A stretch of 64,000 nt of DNA from Arenibacter troitsensis (GTDB taxonomy: Bacteria > Bacteroidota > Bacteroidia > Flavobacteriales > Flavobacteriaceae), in assembly GCF_900177645.1 (NCBI RefSeq), contig NZ_FXAO01000004.1:219453-283452 (forward strand), in the 5' to 3' direction. The notes beneath the pieces were generated by a model. That model worked only from the letters and a program-made list of their open reading frames with translations, had not been told where the DNA came from and made no database searches. The position numbers and the translations under genes were made by a program. Below, piece after piece: positions 44,661 to 53,321 of the stretch. Positions within the stretch are counted from its first letter, which is position 1; each line of letters starts with the position of its first letter.

Positions 44661-44963
44661 TTATCTTTCTATCCAATCCCCGTCTTTATCGGCATATATA
44701 GTACCACTATTCCCTTCCTTCAAAATTATATCCAACCTGAACTGTTGGGAATTGTTTACATATGCTTTATTGATAACCGCAGAAGGGTAATAGGTGTTTA
44801 TTGCCTTGGTCACTGCTTCGGGCAATTCTGCTGCCCCTATTTCCGAGAACTTATCTTGGGCAACGCTCATTTCCGTAACCGCCCCCTTTACTACTTTGTT
44901 CTCCTGTGCACAGGCGGTTAAACTTGTTATTGATAAGGCAATTCCAAAAAATAGTTTTCTCAT
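44661..44963 (-). CDS. Secreted PepSY-like protein, array copy 2
   Basis: I use the ATG at 44961-44963, which gives the signal peptide MRKLFFGIALSITSLTACA. A cysteine follows the hydrophobic stretch (LTAC), so this copy may be a lipoprotein, unlike copy 1. The core matches its neighbours: LPEAVTKAINTYYPSAVIN, then KAYVNNSQQFRLDI and IYADKDGDWI. The three copies share gene order, strand and spacing, with their own terminators, so they are separate transcription units of one family rather than one operon. Confidence 0.82.
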   Translation of the reverse strand: MRKLFFGIALSITSLTACAQENKVVKGAVTEMSVAQDKFSEIGAAELPEAVTKAINTYYPSAVINKAYVNNSQQFRLDIILKEGNSGTIYADKDGDWIER

Positions 44964-45248
44964 GATCCTAATTTTAATAATTATTACCATTACCTATGAA
45001 AAAACGATACCGAACTCAATTTAAGTATTTATTTAATTGATTTTCAATGATTTAAATAATATTTGTTATTGTACTGGAACTGTGTAATAATGGGTATTCA
45101 ACGTTTGGATTGTGTTAAAATTACACAACATTCCCTTATTCCAGGACCAAAACACCAACCAGAAAACCTGTGAATAGGGTCATAAGCAGTATAGTTGTTC
45201 CCCTCGCTTACCAAGATCCCAATAATGGAATTGGGACTAATTCCCATG

Positions 45249-45280
45249 AAAAAACAAAAGGGCCACCAAACGGCAGCCCT
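45249..45280 (-). terminator. Rho-independent terminator of PepSY-like gene 3
   Basis: On the minus strand AGGGC and GCCCT flank an inner wobble-paired TGCC/GGTG, giving a nine-pair stem, followed by TTTTGTTTTTTC. It lies about 40 bases after the third PepSY-like stop codon. Confidence 0.75.
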
Positions 45281-45320
45281 GCTAATTCAAATAACTTTTA
45301 TAACTCACTTGACCAATGTA

Positions 45321-45632
45321 TTACATGTCTATCCAGTTGCCTTCAGCATCGGCGTACAATTCGGAATTCGTTCCATCGGCAAAAGTAACCTCCAACTTAT
45401 ATTCGGCTTCCTCATTTACATATGCCTTGTTAATAACGGCACCGGCATGATCTTTCTCCAAAGCTTTTGAAATAGTTTCGGGCAATTTATCAAGGTCTAT
45501 TTCGGTAAAATCCTGTGCAATAATTACTTCCATAATTCCATCGTGAAAAATAGGAGGGGTCGCCAAAACTGGACTTAAACTACCCATTGCCAATGCTGTG
45601 GCGAAAACCAAACTTTTCATATCATTTTTCAT
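45321..45632 (-). CDS. Secreted PepSY-like protein, array copy 3
   Basis: I use the ATG at 45630-45632; an ATG four codons later is also possible. The signal peptide is about MKNDMKSLVFATALAMGSLS. The core, LPETISKALEKDHAGAVIN then KAYVNEEAEYKLEV and LYADAEGNWI, is the same family as copies 1 and 2. This copy has the most divergent first half. It has the best sigma-54-like sequence of the three in front of it (45683-45697). Confidence 0.8.
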   Translation of the reverse strand: MKNDMKSLVFATALAMGSLSPVLATPPIFHDGIMEVIIAQDFTEIDLDKLPETISKALEKDHAGAVINKAYVNEEAEYKLEVTFADGTNSELYADAEGNWIDM

Positions 45633-45682
45633 ATCTCTAATATTTTGTGTGAATACTATTTTTTTTCTCACAGAACATAGAA

Positions 45683-45697
45683 GGAAAATTGTGCCAA
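45683..45697 (-). promoter_or_regulatory. Sigma-54-like promoter before PepSY-like gene 3
   Basis: On the minus strand the sequence TTGGCACAATTTTCC closely matches the sigma-54 consensus TTGGCAC-N4-TTGC: the -24 box is perfect, and in the -12 box a C replaces the G. The start codon lies about 50 bases downstream. Weaker versions with GGTATC and TTTC are found at similar distances before copies 1 and 2 (about 44328 and 45006). Confidence 0.45.
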
Positions 45698-45789
45698 CAT
45701 AAACATTAACACGATTACATCTTCAATATACTGATATTCAAATGTTTAAATAATTTTTACTATCTATAAGGTATGTATAAATATGTATA

Positions 45790-45831
45790 GTACCGCAAAA
45801 AGTGTATAATTTTTATACACTTTTTGGGTAC
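45790..45831. terminator. Long inverted repeat between DUF4301 and PepSY-like gene 3
   Basis: Arms of 18 bases (GTACCCAAAAAGTGTATA, with one extra G in the left arm) enclose a 5-base loop. The inner 12-bp stem with A/T ends looks like a bidirectional terminator. On the minus strand it lies 80 bases after the DUF4301 stop, so it probably ends the pnuC operon. It is also about 120 bases upstream of the third PepSY-like promoter, so it could double as a regulator site. Confidence 0.6.
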
Positions 45832-45909
45832 GATATCTGCTTTATGTGTTTATAATGGAAAAACAACCGGACAAAAAGCGGAAGATGATCCAAAATGATT
45901 ATCGCAAAT

Positions 45910-47448
45910 CTATTTTACCTGATGGGCAGGTTTCAGTAGGTCGTTTACTGTTTTTACTGGATTGAAGGTCACCAAGGGAACCTCTACAAATATGGTATTC
46001 CAAAAGGCCATGGCACCGTTCCATAGACCCGGTAGCTCCAAAGCTTTAAGATCCTTACCTTCTTTGGTCTTTTGTGTAATAAAACCCTGTTTGGCATCCA
46101 CAAAATTGAGTAGATTAAATTTCTCTCCCTGATAATTTCTAACCCCACAGACCAAATCTACCGGATTAAAATGGGTAGAGTTTTTTAAGATTTCGAGCTG
46201 GGCTGGATTATCCATATCGACTTGTGCAGATTCTATGATTTGCAGTGAAATATGATCATGGGCATCCCTAATCCAAAACGGACCACCTCCAGGTTCGCCT
46301 TCATTCTTCACCATACCACATATTCGAATGGGACGGTTGATCTTATCCTTTAATATTTCTATTTGCTGTCCTATACTAAAGCCACCGAATTTATCTGAGA
46401 ATCGGACATTTAAATCCTTTTCCAAAAACGATTTTATAGTTTCCAATAATTCGGAAGTTAAACTATCCCCGTCCAAAACCTTGGCATATTCAAATGCCTT
46501 GCTTTGTAATTCCAACAACAGTCCGGCCAAGATCTTTTTGCTTCTGGCAACATCGTCGGAAAATCTTGGAACCACCACATTATCGATATTTTTTATAAAA
46601 ATAATGTCAGCATCCTGTTCGTTAAGGTTCTCTATCAATGACCCGTGTCCTGCCGGTCTGAACAACAGGGAACCATCGGTATTTCGGAACGGTTTATTGT
46701 CCAATGTTACTGCGATAGTGTCCGTTGATGGTTTCTGAAAGGAATAGTTTACCGTAAAGGAGGTTTTAGTGTCCTTTGCCACACGTTCCCCTGCTGTCTT
46801 GAATTCCTTGTTGAACATTTCTCCATGCTGCTCAGATATGGTAAAATGTAAATTTGCCTCATTATTCACCTGCGCATAGGCAACAGCCTCCTTTAAATGT
46901 TCCTCAAAAGGCGTAGCGCTATATTTGCCATAATCATGAAAGGGCAAAAGACCTTTTGGGTAAAATCCGAAATCCAAGCCTTCCGGCAATAACATCTCCT
47001 TTACAAAAAGGTACTTTTCCTCATCCTTGGAGCTAGTTTTTCCCGCTATCCTTTTTTGAATAAGTTCATAAAAGGCAAATTTCTTATACCCATCAAAAAA
47101 GGTTTTAACGTCCTTATCCTTAGTCCTATCCAAATAGGCCTCGAACTTTTCGGCTTTGGGATCATAGGTATCCAAAAAATTGAACATAGCCTTGAACATT
47201 CGGGATGCAGCACCCGAAGCCGGCACAAATTTCAGAAGTGAAATCTTCTTCTTTGCATCCTCAAATTTTTGAATAAGCTTTTGCTCCTCTGCCTCGGAAA
47301 ATTTAGAAATTCCATCGGATACTACCGCGGCCTTTTCCAATCTCACGAAAGGAATACCCTCCTTAAATGTCTCAATTTGACCAAGAACTTTCTCTTTAGA
47401 AATACCCTTCTTTTCTAATTGTTTTTTGTCTGCTTCCGTTAATTCCAT
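45910..47448 (-). CDS. DUF4301 protein with a nucleotidyltransferase-like look
   Basis: The 512-residue protein is DUF4301. A glycine-rich segment, PASGAASRMF, near residue 77 and FRPAGHGSLIENL followed by FIKNIDNVV (about residues 265-295) resemble motifs of UDP-sugar pyrophosphorylases, so a GT-A-type nucleotidyltransferase fold is suggested. The start codon overlaps the NadR-like stop as ATAATG, so the gene is translationally coupled to an NAD-salvage operon. The family has no proven reaction; a nucleotide-sugar or dinucleotide product is inferred. It has no signal peptide, so it is cytoplasmic. Confidence 0.8.
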   Translation of the reverse strand: MELTEADKKQLEKKGISKEKVLGQIETFKEGIPFVRLEKAAVVSDGISKFSEAEEQKLIQKFEDAKKKISLLKFVPASGAASRMFKAMFNFLDTYDPKAEKFEAYLDRTKDKDVKTFFDGYKKFAFYELIQKRIAGKTSSKDEEKYLFVKEMLLPEGLDFGFYPKGLLPFHDYGKYSATPFEEHLKEAVAYAQVNNEANLHFTISEQHGEMFNKEFKTAGERVAKDTKTSFTVNYSFQKPSTDTIAVTLDNKPFRNTDGSLLFRPAGHGSLIENLNEQDADIIFIKNIDNVVVPRFSDDVARSKKILAGLLLELQSKAFEYAKVLDGDSLTSELLETIKSFLEKDLNVRFSDKFGGFSIGQQIEILKDKINRPIRICGMVKNEGEPGGGPFWIRDAHDHISLQIIESAQVDMDNPAQLEILKNSTHFNPVDLVCGVRNYQGEKFNLLNFVDAKQGFITQKTKEGKDLKALELPGLWNGAMAFWNTIFVEVPLVTFNPVKTVNDLLKPAHQVK

Positions 47449-48011
47449 TATTTTCTTAGTAGTTGGTTAATGTAGTTCTGGGCCGTTATTAGCCTTGTTT
47501 TTTTATCACCCTTTAAGATAATAAAATTCCTGTTATATTTTTCCAATGTATCCTTGAAATAAAGAAACATTCGTTCACGGTCATTTGGCTTATCCCTTAA
47601 ATCGTCCTTTTCCCACGGAATGTCTATATAGGTCAGAAAATAGAGATCGTAACTATTCCTCAAGGCGTATTCCTCCAAAACCGGATCGCAATATCCCAAA
47701 TAATAGGCTTCGGAATAAACTTTGGTTTCCAAAAGATCCGTATCGCATATTAAAATTTCATTGGCCTTTTTGGTAAGGGAATTTTCCAATTTCATCTGTC
47801 CTTCAGCTATGGGCAACAAATCTTTTGGCTCACAGGTTTTACCTTCCTTATCCCATTTATCCTGAAGGTATTCACGGGCATATTCAGGTACCCACGCGGT
47901 ATTGTAATGCTTGGCCAATTCCTGGGACAAAGTTGTTTTCCCAGTAGATTCCGGACCAAACAATACTACTTTAATAATACTTGAGGGCTCTTGTTTAAAT
48001 TTTTCTTCCAT
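47448..48011 (-). CDS. NadR-like ribosylnicotinamide kinase (AAA ATPase)
   Basis: The 187-residue P-loop protein has Walker A FGPESTGKTTL, EYAREYL, and CDTDLLETKVY, followed by a lid DDLRDKPNDRERMF. It matches the C-terminal kinase domain of NadR, which phosphorylates nicotinamide riboside to NMN. The NadR adenylyltransferase and DNA-binding domains are absent, so this is the kinase alone. It overlaps pnuC by 46 bases and DUF4301 by one. The product would trap imported nicotinamide riboside. Confidence 0.87.
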   Translation of the reverse strand: MEEKFKQEPSSIIKVVLFGPESTGKTTLSQELAKHYNTAWVPEYAREYLQDKWDKEGKTCEPKDLLPIAEGQMKLENSLTKKANEILICDTDLLETKVYSEAYYLGYCDPVLEEYALRNSYDLYFLTYIDIPWEKDDLRDKPNDRERMFLYFKDTLEKYNRNFIILKGDKKTRLITAQNYINQLLRK

Positions 48012-48604
48012 GCAAGGTATCCGAAAATGGCAATAATAGTGAACAATAAATATTGCAGAGATGTAAATATAAGTCCTTTATAAAGATATAGTGGAACCGA
48101 TATTACATCGCCAATGATCCAATATACCCAATTTTCAAGTTTTTTCTTAGCCATGAGCCACATTCCTATAAAGAACACGGCAGTGGTGAAAGTATCCACA
48201 TAAGCTGTCCAGCTATCCAACTTATCAAATACTAGGTATACCAAAACAACGAATAAAATAGTTGAACCGAATAAAACAACTGTCCATTTTTTCTCCTTGG
48301 CTGTCGTTGTTGTAATAGGAATAAAATGGGTCTCATCTACCTTTCTTGTCCATACATACCATCCGTAGACACTCATGGCGAAATAATAAGCATTGATCAG
48401 CATATCTCCCAATAACCCAAAAATAAAAAGAATGTATACGAACAGCCCCGTACTAATGATACCCGTAGGGAAAACCAATATATTCTCACGCATGGAGTAC
48501 CAAACACTTAAAAACCCGAAAAATACTCCTACCATTTCCAAAATTATCAAAAGGGTGGGAGTATCTTGGTACTGGGCAAAAATCCAATCAAAAATGGGAC
48601 TCAT
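47966..48604 (-). CDS. pnuC: PnuC-family nicotinamide riboside transporter
   Basis: The 212-residue protein has seven or so hydrophobic segments and the PnuC-type pattern of aromatic and Asn residues, including SVYGWYVW near residue 77 and YWIIGDVISVPLYLYKG near the C-terminus. The adjacent NadR-like kinase gene, overlapping by 46 bases, points to nicotinamide riboside, not thiamine. I found no TPP riboswitch upstream. Bacteroidota also have PnuT for thiamine, which looks similar, so the cargo rests on context. Confidence 0.85.
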   Translation of the reverse strand: MSPIFDWIFAQYQDTPTLLIILEMVGVFFGFLSVWYSMRENILVFPTGIISTGLFVYILFIFGLLGDMLINAYYFAMSVYGWYVWTRKVDETHFIPITTTTAKEKKWTVVLFGSTILFVVLVYLVFDKLDSWTAYVDTFTTAVFFIGMWLMAKKKLENWVYWIIGDVISVPLYLYKGLIFTSLQYLLFTIIAIFGYLAWKKNLNKSPQVLLK

Positions 48605-48955
48605 AGTTACTGCGGTCAGATTATAAAATTGTTATCCTTATCAAACCCCATTGCCAAAAACCCCAATAAACCTTTACCTTCCATACACCTCGGTTTAGAG
48701 GAACGTATTTCCCTTCCAACTTGCAATCCAAAGTATTTCCCATTATTACTCTCGGGATTTTCATGTATATACAATATTGATGACATGGATCAAAAATAAC
48801 TTTTCCCCTTAAAACTCTTAAGGTTTATCAGGAAAATTACTTTTCAATTACCAATTTTATTATATGGATCAACACCCAAGACCATCAACTTGTACCAAGA
48901 TTATGAAGCATTAAAATTGGCTAGGAAAGGGCAGCCCAAGTTGGATTCCGGACCA
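48605..48955. other. Intergenic region upstream of pnuC
   Basis: This 351-base AT-rich gap lies between the pnuC start and the stop of the phosphopantetheinyl transferase gene, both on the minus strand. I searched it for a THI box, other riboswitch blocks, tRNA arms and small ORFs with family features and found none. It may hold the pnuC promoter. Confidence 0.55.
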
Positions 48956-49588
48956 CTAATTTTTAATGGCATACACACAGGTATATCCTTCGAACTCTAA
49001 AAATATAATATTGTAATGGGAGGTTTTACCTTTGTAAAGAATGGTACCGGTAGTCTCGGAGTCGGACAAGGAAAAATCCGTAATATCTATATGATGTAAA
49101 AAACTTAGGCCGTGTTGGGCATATATCTTGTACAAGGATTCTTTGGCACCCCATACAATAGTAAGTTTTCTTACCAAGGCATCCGCATTTGCAACGGTTT
49201 TATATTCCTCCAGAGGGGTATATTTGTTGGCTATTCTTAGAATCTTATCGCGCTGCATTTCAATGTCGATCCCTACCTCTTTGCTATCTGAAATAATAAT
49301 GCCCGTAAATTCATGGGAGTGTGTAATGGAGATAAACTTGCCGTCGGTCAAATGAGGTTTGCCCGACTCGTCATAAAATAGATCATGGTCAACATAGCCC
49401 TCTATCGCCATTAAATGCCTAATGCTCAAAAACCCCCTTCTATGCAATTCCGACTTCATGCCCATCATTCGCTTTTGGCAATGAGAGGTAAGCACAACCC
49501 CTTCAGAAAGTTGGGATTCCGACTCTTCAACTTTCCAAATCAGCACTTTAGTACCGTCGTTAACTGTTATTGTTTTGTAAAGAGGCAT
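48956..49588 (-). CDS. 4'-phosphopantetheinyl transferase (Sfp superfamily)
   Basis: The 210-residue protein has the two core motifs of the superfamily: VGIDIEMQRDK (about residue 101) and WGAKESLYKIY (about residue 144), the latter with the magnesium-binding glutamate. It transfers the phosphopantetheine arm from CoA to carrier proteins. It is longer than AcpS (about 120 residues), so it belongs to the Sfp type with two fused halves. It could serve fatty acid synthase or a natural-product carrier protein. It diverges from ahcY. Confidence 0.9.
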   Translation of the reverse strand: MPLYKTITVNDGTKVLIWKVEESESQLSEGVVLTSHCQKRMMGMKSELHRRGFLSIRHLMAIEGYVDHDLFYDESGKPHLTDGKFISITHSHEFTGIIISDSKEVGIDIEMQRDKILRIANKYTPLEEYKTVANADALVRKLTIVWGAKESLYKIYAQHGLSFLHHIDITDFSLSDSETTGTILYKGKTSHYNIIFLEFEGYTCVYAIKN

Positions 49589-49777
49589 TAGATTATTTAA
49601 GTTATTACTACCTTTGCAAATGCAAAATATAAGAATATTGTTCTATTACTAAAATAAAAATAAAAAAGGAGAAGAAATAGGCTAATCGAAGATATTCTTC
49701 ATTTATATTGCTTTTGATCCATTCCTCCGATTTATTTGCATTAGAATACGAACAGCTAACTACAACAAAAAAAGTTT

Positions 49778-51094
49778 ATGAGTACTAAAACCATTCCTTA
49801 CGTACCCTATAAAGTAAAAGATATTGGCTTGGCCAAATGGGGAAGAAAAGAAATTGAACTTGCGGAAGCCGAAATGCCCGGCCTAATGTCCTTAAGGGAA
49901 GAGTACGGAAAAGAACAGCCTCTTAAAGGCGCCCGCATAGCCGGATGTTTGCATATGACCATACAGACAGCGGTACTCATTGAGACTTTAGTAGCCCTAG
50001 GCGCCGAGGTAACCTGGAGTTCCTGCAATATATTCTCTACCCAAGATCAGGCCGCTGCTGCTATTGCCGCTGCCGGAGTTCCCGTATACGCTTGGAAGGG
50101 AATGAACGAGGAAGAATTTAATTGGGCCATTGAACAGACCTTGTTTTTCGGTGAAGATCGCCAACCCTTAAACATGATCTTGGATGACGGGGGCGACCTT
50201 ACCAATATGGTATTGGACAAATACCCAGAATTGGCTTCAGGCATCAAAGGCCTTTCCGAAGAGACTACCACTGGTGTTCATAGACTTTATGAGAGGGTAA
50301 AAAAAGGAACCTTGCCCATGCCCGCCATCAATGTTAACGATTCTGTCACCAAATCCAAATTCGACAACAAGTACGGTTGTAGGGAGAGTGCAGTGGATGC
50401 CATCAGAAGGGCTACGGATACAATGCTTGCAGGTAAAAGGGTTGTAGTTGCCGGATATGGCGATGTAGGAAAAGGTACAGCCGCATCTTTCAAGGGGGCA
50501 GGTTCTATTGTTACGGTTACCGAAATTGATCCTATTTGTGCACTACAGGCAGCTATGGACGGATTTGAGGTGAAGAAAATGGATACTGTTGTTGGAAATG
50601 CCGATATCGTTATAACTACTACTGGAAATAAGGACATTATACAGTCGCATCATTTTAAAGCCATGAAAGACAAAGTCATAGTGTGCAATATTGGCCATTT
50701 CGACAATGAAATAGATATGGCATGGCTGAACAAGAATTACGGCCATACCAAGGATGAAATAAAACCACAGGTAGATAAATATACCCTGGACGGAAAAGAT
50801 ATTATTGTTTTGGCAGAAGGTAGATTGGTAAACTTGGGATGTGCTACCGGTCATCCAAGTTTTGTAATGAGCAACTCGTTCACCAACCAAACCCTGGCAC
50901 AAATAGAACTTTGGAACCATAGCGACAAATACAACAACGATGTATATATGCTTCCAAAACATTTGGACGAAAAGGTGGCCGCCTTGCACTTAGCCCGATT
51001 GGGAGTGGAACTGGAAACTTTAAGACCTGAACAGGCAGAATACATTGGAGTAACCGTTGAGGGTCCTTTTAAGCCCGATTATTACAGATACTAG
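49778..51094 (+). CDS. ahcY: Adenosylhomocysteinase
   Basis: The 438-residue protein has clear AhcY segments: [15 protein letters not shown] near residue 57, [18 protein letters not shown] near residue 80, and the NAD-binding [13 protein letters not shown] near residue 222. It hydrolyses S-adenosylhomocysteine to adenosine and homocysteine, clearing the product of SAM methyltransferases. It is a single gene with a strong terminator. Confidence 0.97.
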   Translation: MSTKTIPYVPYKVKDIGLAKWGRKEIELAEAEMPGLMSLREEYGKEQPLKGARIAGCLHMTIQTAVLIETLVALGAEVTWSSCNIFSTQDQAAAAIAAAGVPVYAWKGMNEEEFNWAIEQTLFFGEDRQPLNMILDDGGDLTNMVLDKYPELASGIKGLSEETTTGVHRLYERVKKGTLPMPAINVNDSVTKSKFDNKYGCRESAVDAIRRATDTMLAGKRVVVAGYGDVGKGTAASFKGAGSIVTVTEIDPICALQAAMDGFEVKKMDTVVGNADIVITTTGNKDIIQSHHFKAMKDKVIVCNIGHFDNEIDMAWLNKNYGHTKDEIKPQVDKYTLDGKDIIVLAEGRLVNLGCATGHPSFVMSNSFTNQTLAQIELWNHSDKYNNDVYMLPKHLDEKVAALHLARLGVELETLRPEQAEYIGVTVEGPFKPDYYRY

Positions 51095-51140
51095 ATTCCT
51101 TTCTTGTTTGGAAAGATTTAAGAATCCATTTTAATACAAA

Positions 51141-51187
51141 ATCAAAATCCTTATCAAACTCAAACCGATAAGGATTTTGATTTTTTA
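51141..51187 (+). terminator. Rho-independent terminator of ahcY
   Basis: A perfect 15-bp inverted repeat (ATCAAAATCCTTATC / GATAAGGATTTTGAT, loop 11) is followed by TTTTTT, 46 bases after the ahcY stop. Confidence 0.93.
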
Positions 51188-51204
51188 ATTCCTACATCAA
51201 CTTA

Positions 51205-52308
51205 ATGAACATACTCTTAACGGGAGCCACTGGAACCTTAGGTTCTAGGGTATTATTTTCACTTTTGGAATTACACTTTCAAGGTATTGACACCATTTAC
51301 CTCCCTGTTCGAAAAAAAACTTCGGTTAGCCCGGAACAACGTATTAAAAATGTCGTATCAAGTGAATACGCAACGGATTTCATAAAGAAGAACCTTGTAG
51401 ATGTACAAAAAAAAATAGTCACGGTAGATGCGGAAGAATTGTTAAATCCGCCCTCTTTTTTAGGAAACAATACTCTGGATTATTTTATACACTCGGCCGG
51501 GTTTGTCAATTTATCTACGGATCCTTCCGCCAAGGAGGAAATATTCAATCAAAACCTGCAGTTTACCAAAGATATTTTCAATGCGTACCGCAATCATATT
51601 GCAAAATTCATCTATATAAGTACAGCATTTGCCGCAGGGAATATAGGCGGATTAATGCATAACGATTATACCAACATTAATAAAGGTTACTACCGCAACC
51701 ATTACGAAGCCTCAAAACACGCTTCGGAAAAGTTCCTCTTAGAGTCTGGTAAGGCGAACAATATTCCAATACAAATTTTACGACCCAGTGTTTTAGGAGG
51801 AAATATTTATGGGAGCCCAAATTATTTTATATCAAAATACATGGTATTTTACCTTTTTGCGAAGTTTTTTCACAATAACAACTCCCAGGATGTTATACGT
51901 ATTACGACCAAGACAGGCACCGGGTTAAATATCATTCCAACGGACTATGCCGCACAGGTCATTGCCCTAGTGATCAATACGAATATAGAACAATTGAACA
52001 TTGTTAATTCTGAAGAGACGAACATGAAGAAAGGCATTGCCAAAATTTTGAAGGTGGTAGGCTTCAACAATTATAGTTTTACCGAAAATCAAATTAATAC
52101 TGCCACAGGATTTTCTTCAAAGTTGGAAGAGTTTTACTACGAGACCATTGGGCTACATTTACACCCCTACATGACCTCCAAACCCAATGAATGGGATACT
52201 CGTTTGTTGGAAAGTATATTGCCCATCCCCAAATACGACCTAGTGGATTATTTATCAGAAACGGTTGCTTTTGCCAAGGCCAAGAATTTTAGAAATCAGA
52301 AGTGGTAA
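51205..52308 (+). CDS. SDR-family NAD(P)-dependent reductase (thioester-reductase-like)
   Basis: The 367-residue protein begins with the Rossmann motif LLTGATGTLGSRVLF. A YEASKHASEK segment near residue 168 holds the catalytic Tyr and Lys of extended SDRs. The order of elements resembles the NAD-binding_4 domain of fatty-acyl and thioester reductases (Lys2-type), here as a free protein with no carrier domain. It lies near a phosphopantetheinyl transferase, which could hint at carrier-bound substrates. A cytoplasmic nucleotide-sugar epimerase is the alternative. Confidence 0.8.
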   Translation: MNILLTGATGTLGSRVLFSLLELHFQGIDTIYLPVRKKTSVSPEQRIKNVVSSEYATDFIKKNLVDVQKKIVTVDAEELLNPPSFLGNNTLDYFIHSAGFVNLSTDPSAKEEIFNQNLQFTKDIFNAYRNHIAKFIYISTAFAAGNIGGLMHNDYTNINKGYYRNHYEASKHASEKFLLESGKANNIPIQILRPSVLGGNIYGSPNYFISKYMVFYLFAKFFHNNNSQDVIRITTKTGTGLNIIPTDYAAQVIALVINTNIEQLNIVNSEETNMKKGIAKILKVVGFNNYSFTENQINTATGFSSKLEEFYYETIGLHLHPYMTSKPNEWDTRLLESILPIPKYDLVDYLSETVAFAKAKNFRNQKW

Positions 52309-52343
52309 AACAAAGACAGCATTCAGCAGAGTCCGTATAAACA

Positions 52344-52379
52344 AAAAAACTCTTTCCAATATTAAGGAAAGAGTTTTTT
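52344..52379. terminator. Bidirectional terminator between the SDR gene and rpmA
   Basis: A 14-bp inverted repeat (AAAAAACTCTTTCC / GGAAAGAGTTTTTT, loop 8) lies between two convergent genes, with T-runs on both strands. It ends the SDR transcript on + and the rplU-rpmA transcript on -. Confidence 0.9.
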
Positions 52380-52402
52380 AAACTTTATAAAGCTAGAATA
52401 TA

Positions 52403-52663
52403 TTAAGCTTCAAATGGCTCAATAGAAACATATGATTTGCCTCCAGCTTTCTTCTGGAATTTTACAAGACCATCTACCCTTGCATGCAAGGTATGATCTT
52501 TTCCAGCATAAACATTTTCACCTGGGTTATGCTTAGTACCACGTTGTCTTACAATGATGTTCCCAGCAATGGCAGCTTGTCCACCAAAAATCTTAACGCC
52601 CAAGCGTTTTGATTCTGATTCCCTACCGTTTTTAGAACTACCTACACCTTTCTTATGTGCCAT
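52403..52663 (-). CDS. rpmA: 50S ribosomal protein L27
   Basis: The 86-residue protein has the L27 signature [18 protein letters not shown] and [14 protein letters not shown]. It binds near the peptidyl-transferase centre. It follows rplU by 24 bases, the universal L21-L27 pair, and the operon ends at the bidirectional terminator. Confidence 0.98.
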   Translation of the reverse strand: MAHKKGVGSSKNGRESESKRLGVKIFGGQAAIAGNIIVRQRGTKHNPGENVYAGKDHTLHARVDGLVKFQKKAGGKSYVSIEPFEA

Positions 52664-52687
52664 GATATATTGTTTTAATTCTTGTTA

Positions 52688-53221
52688 TTAACTTAAAGCG
52701 GCAATTAATTCTGCTTTTTTCATTGAAGAATAACCTTCAACTCCTTTAGCTTTTGCCATTTCCCTTAGCTCGGCAACCGTGTTTTTACTCAAATCCTCAG
52801 TAGCTTCCGCTTCCACCTTCTTTGGTGCTTCCGCTTTTACCTCTGCTTTTTTAGCGGCAGGCTTAGCTTCTTTTTTTGGTTCCGCTTTTTTCTCCGATTT
52901 TTTGGCTCCAGAGGCAATGATACCTTCTATTACCAGTTCAGTCAAATATTGACGGTGACCGTTTTTCTTTTTGTAACCTTTACGTCTTTTCTTTTTAAAG
53001 ACAATTACCTTATCACCTTTTAGGTGCTTAATGACTTTAGCCTCAACAGCGGCTCCGTCTATAGCTGGGGCGCCAATTGTAATGTTACTGCCATCTTCCA
53101 ACAAAAGAACGTTATCAAAGGTTACTTTGCTACCTTCTTCGTCTTGTAAACGGTGAACATACACTTTTTGGTCTTTCGCAACTTTAAATTGCTGCCCTGC
53201 TATCTCTACAATTGCGTACAT
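52688..53221 (-). CDS. rplU: 50S ribosomal protein L21 with a C-terminal helix-extension-helix domain
   Basis: The 177-residue protein has a normal L21 domain in residues 1-103 (IVEIAGQQFKV at the start, KKRRKGYKKKNGHRQ near residue 80). A Lys/Ala/Glu-rich linker (about 105-140) follows, then a 35-residue C-terminal module (KNTVAELREMAKAKGVEGY). That module resembles the Rho N-terminal/SAP-like helix-extension-helix fold. Most L21 proteins are about 103 residues, so about 75 are extra. The module could bind nucleic acid; its role is unknown. Confidence 0.95.
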   Translation of the reverse strand: MYAIVEIAGQQFKVAKDQKVYVHRLQDEEGSKVTFDNVLLLEDGSNITIGAPAIDGAAVEAKVIKHLKGDKVIVFKKKRRKGYKKKNGHRQYLTELVIEGIIASGAKKSEKKAEPKKEAKPAAKKAEVKAEAPKKVEAEATEDLSKNTVAELREMAKAKGVEGYSSMKKAELIAALS

Positions 53222-53275
53222 AGCTTGTGTTATTTATAAATTTAAGAACAAGCCTAATATTTACTTAGGCGGGTG

Positions 53276-53305
53276 CAAATATACTGCTAAATCCTTAATC
53301 CACAA
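53276..53305 (-). promoter_or_regulatory. Promoter of the rplU-rpmA operon
   Basis: On the minus strand TTG (53303-53305) and TATATTTG (53276-53283) are separated by 19 bases, which fits the Bacteroidota consensus TTG-N17-23-TAnnTTTG exactly. The rplU start is about 55 bases downstream. This is the clearest promoter in the window. Confidence 0.8.
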
Positions 53306-53321
53306 GTGATTTTTGAGTTTT

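Noticed and set aside
48605-48955. Possible TPP riboswitch or small RNA upstream of pnuC
   Set aside because: I looked for GGGGTGC, CTGAGA, ACCC, GAACCTG and AGGGA in order on both strands and did not find them, and no small ORF or tRNA arm was convincing.
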